From the NCBI GenBank assembly GCA_016283605.1, contig JAEENF010000077.1, forward strand, positions 1 to 15,163: a stretch of 15,163 bases of DNA. Reading direction: 5' to 3'. Positions 1 to 7,102 of this stretch are shown piece after piece. Position numbers and translations under genes: made by a program. The notes beneath the pieces are model-generated. The model was not told the DNA's origin. It did not search any database and was given only the letters and a program-made list of their open reading frames with translations. The stretch comes from Prevotella sp. Its GTDB lineage: Bacteria; Bacteroidota; Bacteroidia; Bacteroidales; Bacteroidaceae. How positions within the stretch are numbered: position 1 is the first letter of the stretch; each line of letters begins with the position of its first letter.

Positions 1-100
1 CATTCGTCTTTGCTGTGGACTTCGAGAGGAACATATCGCCGTTGGACATGTCCTTGAACACGACGGGGCGATAGTTTTCTGGATGAATTCCTTTTTTCAT
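1..100 (-). CDS. rpmE2: 50S ribosomal protein L31 type B, 3' part missing
   Basis: The first 33 codons of a ribosomal protein L31 gene start with ATG at 100 and run off the left edge. The N-terminus, MKKGIHPENYRPVVFKDMSN, is characteristic of the bacterial L31 type B family, a component of the large ribosomal subunit. The zinc-binding cysteines that classical L31 carries near residues 16-18 are absent, so this is the zinc-independent (C-minus) form. In many bacteria that form replaces the zinc protein; whether a zinc paralogue exists here cannot be seen. A good Bacteroidetes promoter lies 51-82 bases upstream, so it is probably transcribed independently of the lipoprotein gene before it. The identification is secure; only the C-terminus is missing. 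Confidence 0.95.
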   Translation of the reverse strand, partial: MKKGIHPENYRPVVFKDMSNGDMFLSKSTAKTN

Positions 101-150
101 TTTGAGTTAAAATATTAATGTTTAAAATCTAATTTCGCACAAAGCGGGTG

Positions 151-182
151 CAAAGGTACGAAGAATTTTCGATTCTAGCAAA
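151..182 (-). promoter_or_regulatory. Bacteroidetes-type promoter of rpmE2
   Basis: On the minus strand there is TTTG at 182-179 and TACCTTTG at 158-151, separated by 20 bases. This matches the Bacteroidetes primary sigma factor consensus (TTTG, 19-21 bases, TAnnTTTG). The start codon of rpmE2 is at 100, giving a leader of roughly 45 bases. Confidence 0.75.
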
Positions 183-203
183 CTTTTCGACGTTTTTTTG
201 CAT

Positions 204-839
204 TTAGTTGCTGATACTGACGAAATATGCGTTCATTACCTCTATCTTACCGTTGTAGGAACCACGATTGCCGATGATGGTGATGGTAGAGCCCTCCTTG
301 ATGCCCTTAGCTGCTGCGAGTTCCTGGAACTTCTTTTTCTCACCACCTTTCTCAGAGAGGAGACCATAGACATAGACGGAACCCGTCTCGTCCTCAAGAT
401 CGAAGTTTCCGTAGATGTCAGTATCCTTGAACCCCTTGACCTTGCCAGTGAGTTGGTACCAAACTTCAGTACTCTCAGCCGCAGCGTTGAAATCAGCTAT
501 ACTGATAGCCTTTGCACCTGTGCTGGCTTCGCCACCCTCAATGCTGACAAAGTAGGCGTTCATCACCTCAATCTTACCGTTATATTCGCCACGATTACCA
601 ATGATGGTGATTTTAGTGCCTTCCTTGATACCCTTGGCAGCCACGAGGTCCTGGAACTTCTTCTTCTCGCCACCCTTCTCAGAGAGCAGGCCATAGACGT
701 AGACAGAGCCTGTCTCGTCCTCGAGGTCGAAGTTGCCATATAGGTCTCCTTCCTTCAGGTTCTTTACCGTTCCCGTAATCTGATACCAGACATCACTCAC
801 AGGGGCATTGTTGAAGTCTGCGATGCTTACTTTCTGTGC
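204..839 (-). repeat. Tandem coding duplication of an OB-fold-like domain (about 300 bp per copy)
   Basis: Two adjacent copies lie at about 515-204 and 839-534. Their last 70 residues differ at only about five positions. The DNA copies differ at many third codon positions, so the duplication is old and the protein sequence has been held constant or occasionally homogenised. A second, more diverged pair of different domains occupies about 1640-1281 and 1235-879. Confidence 0.8.
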
Positions 840-1808
840 GTCGCCACTCGGTGTGTCACCACCTCCGCCACCATCGGCTGTCTTGCCATTGAGCGAGTAT
901 AGGTAGCCGGTATTTTGGGATGTTTCAGGTGTGTTACCCTTGAAGTTGACAACCTTACCACACACAATGACCTCGTCATTCTCCTTGAGTAGATCACCTT
1001 CTGTATACTTCTTGTTACCGAGATAGAGAACGCGGTAGGCTGTAAAGACGGCATCGAAGCCTTCATCAATCATCGTGAACGTTGCGTTACCATATTGGGT
1101 ACCGAACTGCTCGGTGATTTCCTTAACCTTACCTTTGATGTAGACTTCGTTAGGTGAGGTAACATCTGCACCAAGACCGCTGAGGTAGTTCAGCACACCT
1201 GCCACATTGTAAGGGTCAGCCAGTGTGCCGGCGCCCTTGGCTGCTGCACTTGTAGGCTCCGATGCAGGCTCTGCGCTCTTGCCGTTGAGGCTCGCAAGGT
1301 ATGCTTTGTTCTGTACGGTTTCCGGCGTTCTTCCTTGATAGTTGATAACCTTTCCGCAGATGACAACTACGTCATTCTCATTGACATTAGGGTCACTCTC
1401 GTTGGTATACTTCTTATTACCAAGGTAAAGACCGCGGTAGAAGGTAAACTGGTTGTCGCCATCCTCCGTGTCTGAGATGACGAACTGGGCATTACCATAC
1501 TGCGTGCTGAAAGCCTCCTTAACAGAGATGACGATACCCTTGACGTAGATGTTATCCTTTGATTCCACGTCGGCTCCAAGTGTCTCGAGGTAGGCGAGGA
1601 CACCGGCCACATTGAAGGGAGCGTCTTTGGTTCCGTCACCCACTGGGTCTATGACTTCCGGCTCGGGCTGTTTGTTGTCGAGCGGATTGTTGAATGGCAT
1701 GGGTACATCTTCACAAGATATTACGAGGAAGGTGGAAAGAGGAAGGAGGAAGGAGAATAGTCCTACCCTCATTGCCTTTTTCAGACTGTTAAATCTATAT
1801 GTAATCAT
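204..1808 (-). CDS. Lipoprotein with four OB-fold-like repeats (two types, each duplicated)
   Basis: This encodes a 534-residue lipoprotein. The signal peptide ends in a lipobox with Cys32; ATG at 1808 is taken as the start, but Met13 would give an equally good signal peptide. The mature part holds two related domains (about residues 57-176 and 192-310), each with NVAGVL near its start, a QYGNA motif and a YLGNKKYT motif. A Gly-rich linker (313-317) follows. Two nearly identical domains end the protein (about 324-425 and 432-534), each with WYQ(I/L)TG, YGNFDLEDETGSVYVYGL and a final MNAYFVSI. These strand patterns resemble OB-folds of Bacteroidetes surface proteins; the first type recalls DUF6359 (from memory). 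It is the third gene after a TonB receptor and a DUF5689 lipoprotein, so it probably sits on the cell surface as a ligand-binding accessory. The ligand is unknown; nucleic acid is one possibility. Confidence 0.8.
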   Translation of the reverse strand: MITYRFNSLKKAMRVGLFSFLLPLSTFLVISCEDVPMPFNNPLDNKQPEPEVIDPVGDGTKDAPFNVAGVLAYLETLGADVESKDNIYVKGIVISVKEAFSTQYGNAQFVISDTEDGDNQFTFYRGLYLGNKKYTNESDPNVNENDVVVICGKVINYQGRTPETVQNKAYLASLNGKSAEPASEPTSAAAKGAGTLADPYNVAGVLNYLSGLGADVTSPNEVYIKGKVKEITEQFGTQYGNATFTMIDEGFDAVFTAYRVLYLGNKKYTEGDLLKENDEVIVCGKVVNFKGNTPETSQNTGYLYSLNGKTADGGGGGDTPSGDAQKVSIADFNNAPVSDVWYQITGTVKNLKEGDLYGNFDLEDETGSVYVYGLLSEKGGEKKKFQDLVAAKGIKEGTKITIIGNRGEYNGKIEVMNAYFVSIEGGEASTGAKAISIADFNAAAESTEVWYQLTGKVKGFKDTDIYGNFDLEDETGSVYVYGLLSEKGGEKKKFQELAAAKGIKEGSTITIIGNRGSYNGKIEVMNAYFVSISN

Positions 1809-1843
1809 AATTGTAATTTTTTAATTCTAAATTGTTGTTTGTC

Positions 1844-2683
1844 TTATTTCTCCACAATGTCACTTTCCTCACGGATGAGGATCTGCCACGTGTTGTTGTA
1901 GCGGGTAAAGATACCCGTGATGTCTACGAGACCTTTGGGTAGAGGCTTGTTAGCAAAGTCGGCGTAGGTGCTGGTACGAACCACCATATAGTTCGACGAT
2001 ACACCCTGAAGCGAACGGTTCACGCTGTTGGCTGCATCCTTGTCCTTGTCTGCAGCAAACACCTTGGTACCGTTGGCTCCTTGGAACTTTACATCCTTGA
2101 CTGTCATCAGTTTGCCGCAGTTCTCTTTGATATAGTCGGCATCGGTCAGTTTCGACAGGTCGAACTCCTCTGGACTGACGCTCTTCATACCGAGTTGCTT
2201 GTAATGCGACTGCCAGAGAGCCCTGGGCATACGACTCACATACGAGCGACCGTTCTTATTGGTATAAGGGGTGCCGATCTCAGGTTGCTGTCCATAGGAG
2301 CCGATGTAGAGATCCTGTAGTTCGACAAGAATCTCACGGCCTACTTGCAGTTGTCCGAAGAGTCCACCTTGGGCAATGCAGATAATGATGCTGCCCGTGC
2401 CGTCCTCGATGGCAACCTGATTATAGATGTTACCTTGGATATCATTACCTGTCACCACACCCTTAATCTGTGTAGGCGTAGTAAACTGAGTGTATCCACC
2501 GGTACTGATAATGCCGGAATACTGTTTTTTTAGTTGTGCGATGGTCATGACATTGGTTTCTGTGACAGCTTGGTTACCATATTCCGAACCGTCTGTACCA
2601 GGAATGTCCCAGTCCTTGTCCATACATGAACAGAAGAGTCCACCGATAAGTGCTAATATATATATATAATGTATATGTTTCAT
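1844..2683 (-). CDS. DUF5689-type OB-fold lipoprotein
   Basis: This is a 279-residue lipoprotein with a short hydrophobic signal and a lipobox ending at Cys20. The residues after the cysteine (MDKDWD) are acidic, resembling the export signals of surface-exposed Bacteroidetes lipoproteins. The segment at residues 73-103 (IKGVVTGND..., then AIEDGTGSIIICI) and the C-terminal one at 252-276 (LVDITGIFTRYNN..., ILIREESDI) look like OB-fold strands. The pattern agrees with DUF5689 proteins, which commonly sit beside TonB receptors and EEP-family enzymes. It lies 14 bases downstream of the receptor gene and 35 bases upstream of the OB-repeat lipoprotein, so all three are probably co-transcribed. The expected role is a surface partner of the receptor; the ligand is not known. 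Confidence 0.8.
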   Translation of the reverse strand: MKHIHYIYILALIGGLFCSCMDKDWDIPGTDGSEYGNQAVTETNVMTIAQLKKQYSGIISTGGYTQFTTPTQIKGVVTGNDIQGNIYNQVAIEDGTGSIIICIAQGGLFGQLQVGREILVELQDLYIGSYGQQPEIGTPYTNKNGRSYVSRMPRALWQSHYKQLGMKSVSPEEFDLSKLTDADYIKENCGKLMTVKDVKFQGANGTKVFAADKDKDAANSVNRSLQGVSSNYMVVRTSTYADFANKPLPKGLVDITGIFTRYNNTWQILIREESDIVEK

Positions 2684-2697
2684 AACAGTCCTCCTTT
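2684..2697 (-). promoter_or_regulatory. Strong Shine-Dalgarno sequence before the DUF5689 gene
   Basis: The minus strand reads AAAGGAGG followed by six bases and the ATG at 2683, filling the whole gap after the receptor stop codon. Such a perfect ribosome binding site is unusual here; other starts in the window have A/T-rich leaders. It fixes the start of the lipoprotein and suggests high translation relative to the receptor. Confidence 0.7.
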
Positions 2698-5268
2698 CTA
2701 GAATTTGTACGCGATGTTCAACATGCCGTTGATGCCGTAAGAGTAGAATTTCTTCGGATTCAGTGAGAAGCGATAGGCGCGGATGTTGCCACTGGCGGTG
2801 TAGTCACTGCGGCTCTGCTCGTAGCCTCCGGTAACCATCTTCTGGTTGTTCAGCAAATTGGTGATGGAGAGGTTGATGCTCACCTGACGTCCGTGCTTCA
2901 GACGAAGGCTGCGACCTACTGAGGCGTCCAACATGAAACCGCCCTTGCCTTTCTGCTGGGCGAGTGCGCTCTCGAGGATGTTTCCATCGTTGTCGGTAAC
3001 GGTCTCACCAGAATTCTGGCGGTTACGTAATGTCGACTCGTAACGGAAACTCGGAGAGTAGCTCAGGTAGATACGGTCGTACCAGTTGCAGTTCAGGTCT
3101 ACGAACCAGCCCCACTTGTGGTAGCTGAAGATCAGACTGGCTGCGGTGAGCGGAGTGCCGCTCTCGCGCATGTTCTTATTTAATACGAGTTCTGGTTTAT
3201 GCTCGTTATTGTCGTTGTAGGTACCAGTAGTACTGCTCATATACCAGACATTGGCATTGTTGGTATTCTTAGCTTCTCCGATAGTACCGATGGTCTTGAT
3301 GTTGAAATCGTTGGTGATCTTGAAGTTGATACCCCATTCCACACCGTAGTAGACCTTATTGATGCCTGTCATCGAGACATACGAGAACGAGTTGATGTCA
3401 TCATAATAGAAGTTCTGCCATTCGGTTTCATCCTTCACCGTACTATAGTAGCCGCTGACGTTGGCCTTCATGAATGGGGTCTGGATCTGATAACCGACTT
3501 CGGCACTGAGAATCTTCTCGTTCTTAAGGTCGGTGACGAAGTCGTTGCTGACCTGCGGAGAGACGAAAGCCGTACGGGCCTGTGGAGCTTTCCACTCGTA
3601 GCCGACACCGAGGGTGATGACGTTACCCATACCGAGGTTGTAGGTCAGACCTCCTTTGGCACCACCGTCCAGGAAGAAGGCGGATGGACTCTCGCCATAA
3701 GAGTTCTGTGGCGCCATACCGTTACGCATCTTTCCATCTCTGGCTATCTGTGTGCCGCCGATACGTCCGCTGATAAAAGAGTGCAAACGACCGCGGTCAT
3801 ATTTGTATGAAGCCCACCAGTTGGCTTTGTCGACGAGGATATTATAGTCGAAGCCAAACTTGTCACCAACGCCGACGAAAGCATTTGGATGGTTCATGTC
3901 ATACTGGATTCTGGGATCATCCTCTGAATAGGTCCCCAACGCATAGGTGTTGATGTTGTGGAATGAGAGTGCGCCCAGCATATCGTGCATCGTGACGTAG
4001 TGCATGGTCTTGTTCGTGGCCAGCTGTATACCAGTGTTGAGTGAGGCAAAACGATTCAGCTCGCGCTGCAAGGAAGAGGATAGTGTGAAGGTGAGGTTAT
4101 CCATATGGTTAGCCTCAAGATAATACATAGCATCTTGTCCCTGTGCTCCTGCTACCTTATTGGAGTAATAGAGCTGGTCGAAGTTGATCTGACGGTTTTC
4201 CTTGCTACTCATCCAGTACTGACGCGCACGCTCAAAGTCGGCGATAGATGCATTGGTGCGGTTGGCATCATCTGTCTCATCCCAGACATCGTAGTAGCTC
4301 GACGGTAGGCTCTTCCAGTAGTCGGGCTGAGGATTATCTGAGTTGTTGTAGTCCAACTTGGTGCGTTTGTACATGCCGTAACGTCCGGAGAACGATGTGG
4401 TCAGCTTTGTACGTGGGGAAATCTGCCAGTCCCAAGTGAGCAAGGCTGTGGGAGCCCAGTCGGTAACCACGCGTGACGAACGCTTCTCACCGTCCTGATA
4501 ACCCCAATAAGGGTTGTAGTAACGGTCGTTGGCTAACCAGTAGGTCTCGTCAGTACCGGCACCTTGTGTGGCGCGTTCCGTCGGATTACCCCAGGTCACG
4601 AGCGACAGACGGTGTTGGTCGTTGAAGATTTTCTCTACACCGAGGAAATAGGATAGGGAGTTGTAGAACGTTCCCTCCACATAGCCTTCATTGGCCCAAC
4701 GGTAGGTGAGGTTGGCTGAGAAGGCCCAACCATTGGCGGTGACACCAGAGTTGTAGGTGTACATGGCCCTTACACGATAGTTGCGGTTGGCACCTGTGAG
4801 GGTGATCCGCTGTCCGTGAGCCATCGCAGAAGGACGGAAGTTGTAGTTGTTTGAACCCGCCATCGATGACATTGTGAAGTTGTTGTTCTCGAATGGCAAA
4901 GCGTTCTCCACGCCACGAGTCTGTTGGTTCAAACCTCCTACGAGAGAGTAACGGAACTGTCCCGACTCCATGTCGTTCATCGGTGCTCCGTTAATGTAGA
5001 TCTCATTGTACTTTTGGTTAAAAGCACGATACCTGAAGCGGACTGGGCTGAACAGATATCCCACCTGTGAGGCGAAGATGTTGTTATTGGAGTTGATGAT
5101 GGTCACATTCTGCGACATATCATCGTCCTCACCCAGTTGTGCTTCTGTGAAAGTGAACGCCTGTTCGTCCAGCACCCCCGCTTGTTCAGCGGAGTCGGTG
5201 GCCTCTTGCGCAAGCAGCGGAGAGGCGACGGCAAAGGCGACTGCCAGTAGTTTCAGCCTTTTCATCAT
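2698..5268 (-). CDS. TonB-dependent outer-membrane receptor
   Basis: This encodes an outer-membrane, TonB-dependent transporter of about 856 residues. The start is placed at ATG 5268 (ATG 5265 is equally possible); a TTG six bases further upstream is less likely. A signal peptide ends around LLAQ at residue 21. A plug-like region follows (about 45-160, including YNEIYINGAPMNDMESG), then a long barrel rich in aromatic residues and alternating strands. The chain ends in Phe (LNIAYKF), as outer-membrane barrels do. The N-terminal carboxypeptidase-regulatory-like domain of SusC proteins is missing and no SusD gene lies nearby, so this is not a classical SusCD pair. It heads an operon with two OB-fold lipoproteins and is divergent from a secreted EEP enzyme and udk. 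I infer import of a nucleotide-related or phosphate-containing ligand. Confidence 0.85.
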   Translation of the reverse strand: MMKRLKLLAVAFAVASPLLAQEATDSAEQAGVLDEQAFTFTEAQLGEDDDMSQNVTIINSNNNIFASQVGYLFSPVRFRYRAFNQKYNEIYINGAPMNDMESGQFRYSLVGGLNQQTRGVENALPFENNNFTMSSMAGSNNYNFRPSAMAHGQRITLTGANRNYRVRAMYTYNSGVTANGWAFSANLTYRWANEGYVEGTFYNSLSYFLGVEKIFNDQHRLSLVTWGNPTERATQGAGTDETYWLANDRYYNPYWGYQDGEKRSSRVVTDWAPTALLTWDWQISPRTKLTTSFSGRYGMYKRTKLDYNNSDNPQPDYWKSLPSSYYDVWDETDDANRTNASIADFERARQYWMSSKENRQINFDQLYYSNKVAGAQGQDAMYYLEANHMDNLTFTLSSSLQRELNRFASLNTGIQLATNKTMHYVTMHDMLGALSFHNINTYALGTYSEDDPRIQYDMNHPNAFVGVGDKFGFDYNILVDKANWWASYKYDRGRLHSFISGRIGGTQIARDGKMRNGMAPQNSYGESPSAFFLDGGAKGGLTYNLGMGNVITLGVGYEWKAPQARTAFVSPQVSNDFVTDLKNEKILSAEVGYQIQTPFMKANVSGYYSTVKDETEWQNFYYDDINSFSYVSMTGINKVYYGVEWGINFKITNDFNIKTIGTIGEAKNTNNANVWYMSSTTGTYNDNNEHKPELVLNKNMRESGTPLTAASLIFSYHKWGWFVDLNCNWYDRIYLSYSPSFRYESTLRNRQNSGETVTDNDGNILESALAQQKGKGGFMLDASVGRSLRLKHGRQVSINLSITNLLNNQKMVTGGYEQSRSDYTASGNIRAYRFSLNPKKFYSYGINGMLNIAYKF

Positions 5269-5302
5269 AAGCAAATATTTATAGTTAAATACATATTATG
5301 GG

Positions 5303-5362
5303 GCAAAGATACAAAAAAAATCCAAAATTGATACTAAAAACAAAAAAAAATTGTATCTTTGC
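5303..5362. promoter_or_regulatory. Divergent promoter region with mirror-image -7 boxes
   Basis: Between the receptor (minus) and the EEP gene (plus) lies a perfect 12-base inverted repeat: GCAAAGATACAA at 5303-5314 and TTGTATCTTTGC at 5351-5362, with a 36-base A-rich spacer. Each arm contains an outward-facing TATCTTTG (5311-5304 minus, 5354-5361 plus), matching the Bacteroidetes -7 element. The -33 elements are weak: TTG at 5328-5330 for the plus strand, at a rather long spacing, and only a TTTA match for the minus strand. The predicted leaders are short, about 15-30 bases. The layout suggests matched expression of both operons, perhaps with an activator compensating for the poor -33 boxes. 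Confidence 0.65.
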
Positions 5363-5381
5363 AGCAATAAAACGTATTTAT

Positions 5382-6434
5382 ATGAAAAAAGTCTATTTAT
5401 TACTGCTGACATTGTTCCTTGTATTGGGGACAAATGAATCAAAAGCCCAATCGAAAAAGTATTCGGTTTACGGTGTTGGTTTTTATAATCTGGAGAATCT
5501 CTTCGACACCTGTCATGATGCCGGTAAGAACGATTATGAGTACTTGCCGGAAGGTACAAACAAGTGGACGGGATTGAAGTACACCCATAAGTTGCGTAAC
5601 ATGTCTCGAGTGCTTTCGGAAATGGGTACCGACAAGTTGCCGAAGATAGGCTGTGCTGCCATCGGCGTGTCTGAAGTGGAGAACGCAAAATGTCTTGAAG
5701 ACCTTTGTAATCAGGAACCGCTGAAGGCCAGGAACTTCCAGTTTGTACATATCGAGGGTCCAGATCAGCGTGGCGTCGACTGCGCCCTGCTCTATAATCC
5801 TGCGCTCTTTACCGTGCGTGATGTTAAACTCGTACCATATATATATAGGTTGCCTCAGGACTCCATGAGGGCCACTCGCGGTTTCTTGGTGGTGAGTGGT
5901 ACGATGGCCAATGAGCATGTGACGATTATCGTCTGCCACCTGCCGTCGCGTGGTGCCACTTCATTCTATCGTGAAGAGGGTGGTTCTCAGGTGAAGGTCG
6001 TCAAGGATTCGCTCATTGCCGAGGATCCTAATGTAAAGTTGCTGGTCATGGGAGATATGAACGATGATCCTCAGGATGCTTCGATGGCCAAGTGCCTGGG
6101 TGCCAAGCGTAAGATTAAGGACGTAGGTGATGGTGACATGTATAATCCTTGGTGGGATGTATTGGCATCAGGTACGGGAACGCTGATGTACAATGGCGCC
6201 TGGAATCTTTTCGACCAGATTATCCTTTCTCCTTCGTTGCTTGATAGAGAGAATTCCAGGAACTATACCACGCTGAAACTTTTCTCTCACCAGATCTTCC
6301 GTCGTGATTATCTCTTCCAGAAGGAAGGAAAGTATAAGGGCAATACCCTGCGTACTCAGGCTGGAGGTGTGTGGCTCGACGGCTATAGCGACCATCTGCC
6401 CACTGTCGTTTATTTAATTAAGGAACAGAAATGA
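5382..6434 (+). CDS. Secreted endonuclease/exonuclease/phosphatase-family enzyme
   Basis: This is a 350-residue protein of the DNase I-like EEP superfamily, metal-dependent phosphodiesterases or phosphatases. ATG 5382 was chosen because it gives a clear signal peptide (MKKVYLLLLTLFLVLG, cleaved after KAQ at 23) and sits 20 bases after a -7 box; the frame stays open upstream but that part is promoter. Superfamily motifs appear in order: NLENLFD (36-42), the metal-binding Glu region SEVEN (97-101), RGVDCALLY (130-138), VCHLPSR with His186, GDMNDDP (224-230) and SDHLP with catalytic His338. The catalytic set looks complete. The protein is probably periplasmic or surface-located. Its stop codon overlaps the udk start by 4 bases. 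DNA, RNA, nucleotides or phospholipid head groups are all possible substrates; gene context favours nucleic acid or nucleotides. Confidence 0.85.
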   Translation: MKKVYLLLLTLFLVLGTNESKAQSKKYSVYGVGFYNLENLFDTCHDAGKNDYEYLPEGTNKWTGLKYTHKLRNMSRVLSEMGTDKLPKIGCAAIGVSEVENAKCLEDLCNQEPLKARNFQFVHIEGPDQRGVDCALLYNPALFTVRDVKLVPYIYRLPQDSMRATRGFLVVSGTMANEHVTIIVCHLPSRGATSFYREEGGSQVKVVKDSLIAEDPNVKLLVMGDMNDDPQDASMAKCLGAKRKIKDVGDGDMYNPWWDVLASGTGTLMYNGAWNLFDQIILSPSLLDRENSRNYTTLKLFSHQIFRRDYLFQKEGKYKGNTLRTQAGGVWLDGYSDHLPTVVYLIKEQK

Positions 6435-7063
6435 TTATCATTGGAATCGCAGGTGGATCGGGTTCTGGTAAGACCACCGTCGTCAAACGCATTGCCAAGG
6501 CATTGCCGCCACATTGTGCGGCAGTGATTCCTTTGGACTCTTATTATAATGACACCACGGCTCTGACTGATGAAGAACGAAAGGCTATCAACTTCGACCA
6601 TCCGGATGCTTTCGACTGGAAGCTGCTGACAGAGCAGATCAAGAAGTTGAAGAATGGTGAAGCTATTGAACAACCTACCTATTCCTATGTTCTTTCCAAT
6701 CGTCTGCCAGAGACCGTCCATGTGGAACCGAAACCTGTCATTATCCTGGAAGGTATCATGACGCTGCATCATAAGAAGCTGCGTGATATGATGGATCTGA
6801 AGATTTTCGTTGATACCGACAGCGATGTGCGTCTGATCCGTAATATCCGTCGCGATGTGGTAGAACGTGGACGTACAGTCGACATGGTGCTCGATCATTA
6901 TGAGAACGATGTGAAGCCCATGCACGAGCAGTTCATCGAGCCGACCAAGAAGTTTGCCGACCTGATCATTCCTTGGGGACGTGAGAACAAGACGGGTATC
7001 AGCATCCTGAAGACCTATATCGAAGGCTTCTCTGCTGAGGTGAAGGAAGAAATGAAAAAGTAA
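6431..7063 (+). CDS. udk: Uridine kinase
   Basis: This is a 210-residue cytoplasmic kinase that phosphorylates uridine and cytidine to UMP and CMP in pyrimidine salvage. The P-loop GIAGGSGSGKTT is at residues 5-16. It is followed by the substrate-region motifs PLDSYYND and NFDHPDAFDW, the segment QPTYSYV, the strand VIILEGIMTLH and the lid-like VDTDSDVRLIRNIRRDVVERGR. Length and motif order match bacterial uridine kinase (EC 2.7.1.48). Its ATG overlaps the stop of the secreted EEP enzyme (ATGA at 6431-6434), so the two are translationally coupled. That links extracytoplasmic phosphodiester cleavage with intracellular nucleoside capture. Confidence 0.9.
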   Translation: MIIIGIAGGSGSGKTTVVKRIAKALPPHCAAVIPLDSYYNDTTALTDEERKAINFDHPDAFDWKLLTEQIKKLKNGEAIEQPTYSYVLSNRLPETVHVEPKPVIILEGIMTLHHKKLRDMMDLKIFVDTDSDVRLIRNIRRDVVERGRTVDMVLDHYENDVKPMHEQFIEPTKKFADLIIPWGRENKTGISILKTYIEGFSAEVKEEMKK

Positions 7064-7078
7064 AATCCTCTAATTCCC

Positions 7079-7102
7079 CTCCTGATTAGGAAGGATCAGG
7101 GG
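7079..7102. terminator. Possible hairpin terminator between convergent genes
   Basis: CCTGAT at 7081-7086 and ATCAGG at 7095-7100 form a stem, extendable by two pairs including one G-T, with an 8-base loop. It sits between udk (plus) and the membrane protein gene (minus) and overlaps the latter's stop codon. No good T-run follows on either strand; the minus strand has only TTTT about 15-20 bases on. It could be a weak bidirectional terminator. Confidence 0.3.

Noticed and set aside
198..743. Plus-strand open frame of 181 codons
   Set aside because: It lies fully opposite the duplicated OB-like domains, and its apparent repeat simply mirrors them.
5298..5381. N-terminal extension of the EEP enzyme by 28 residues
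   Set aside because: That part overlaps the promoter and would bury the signal peptide.
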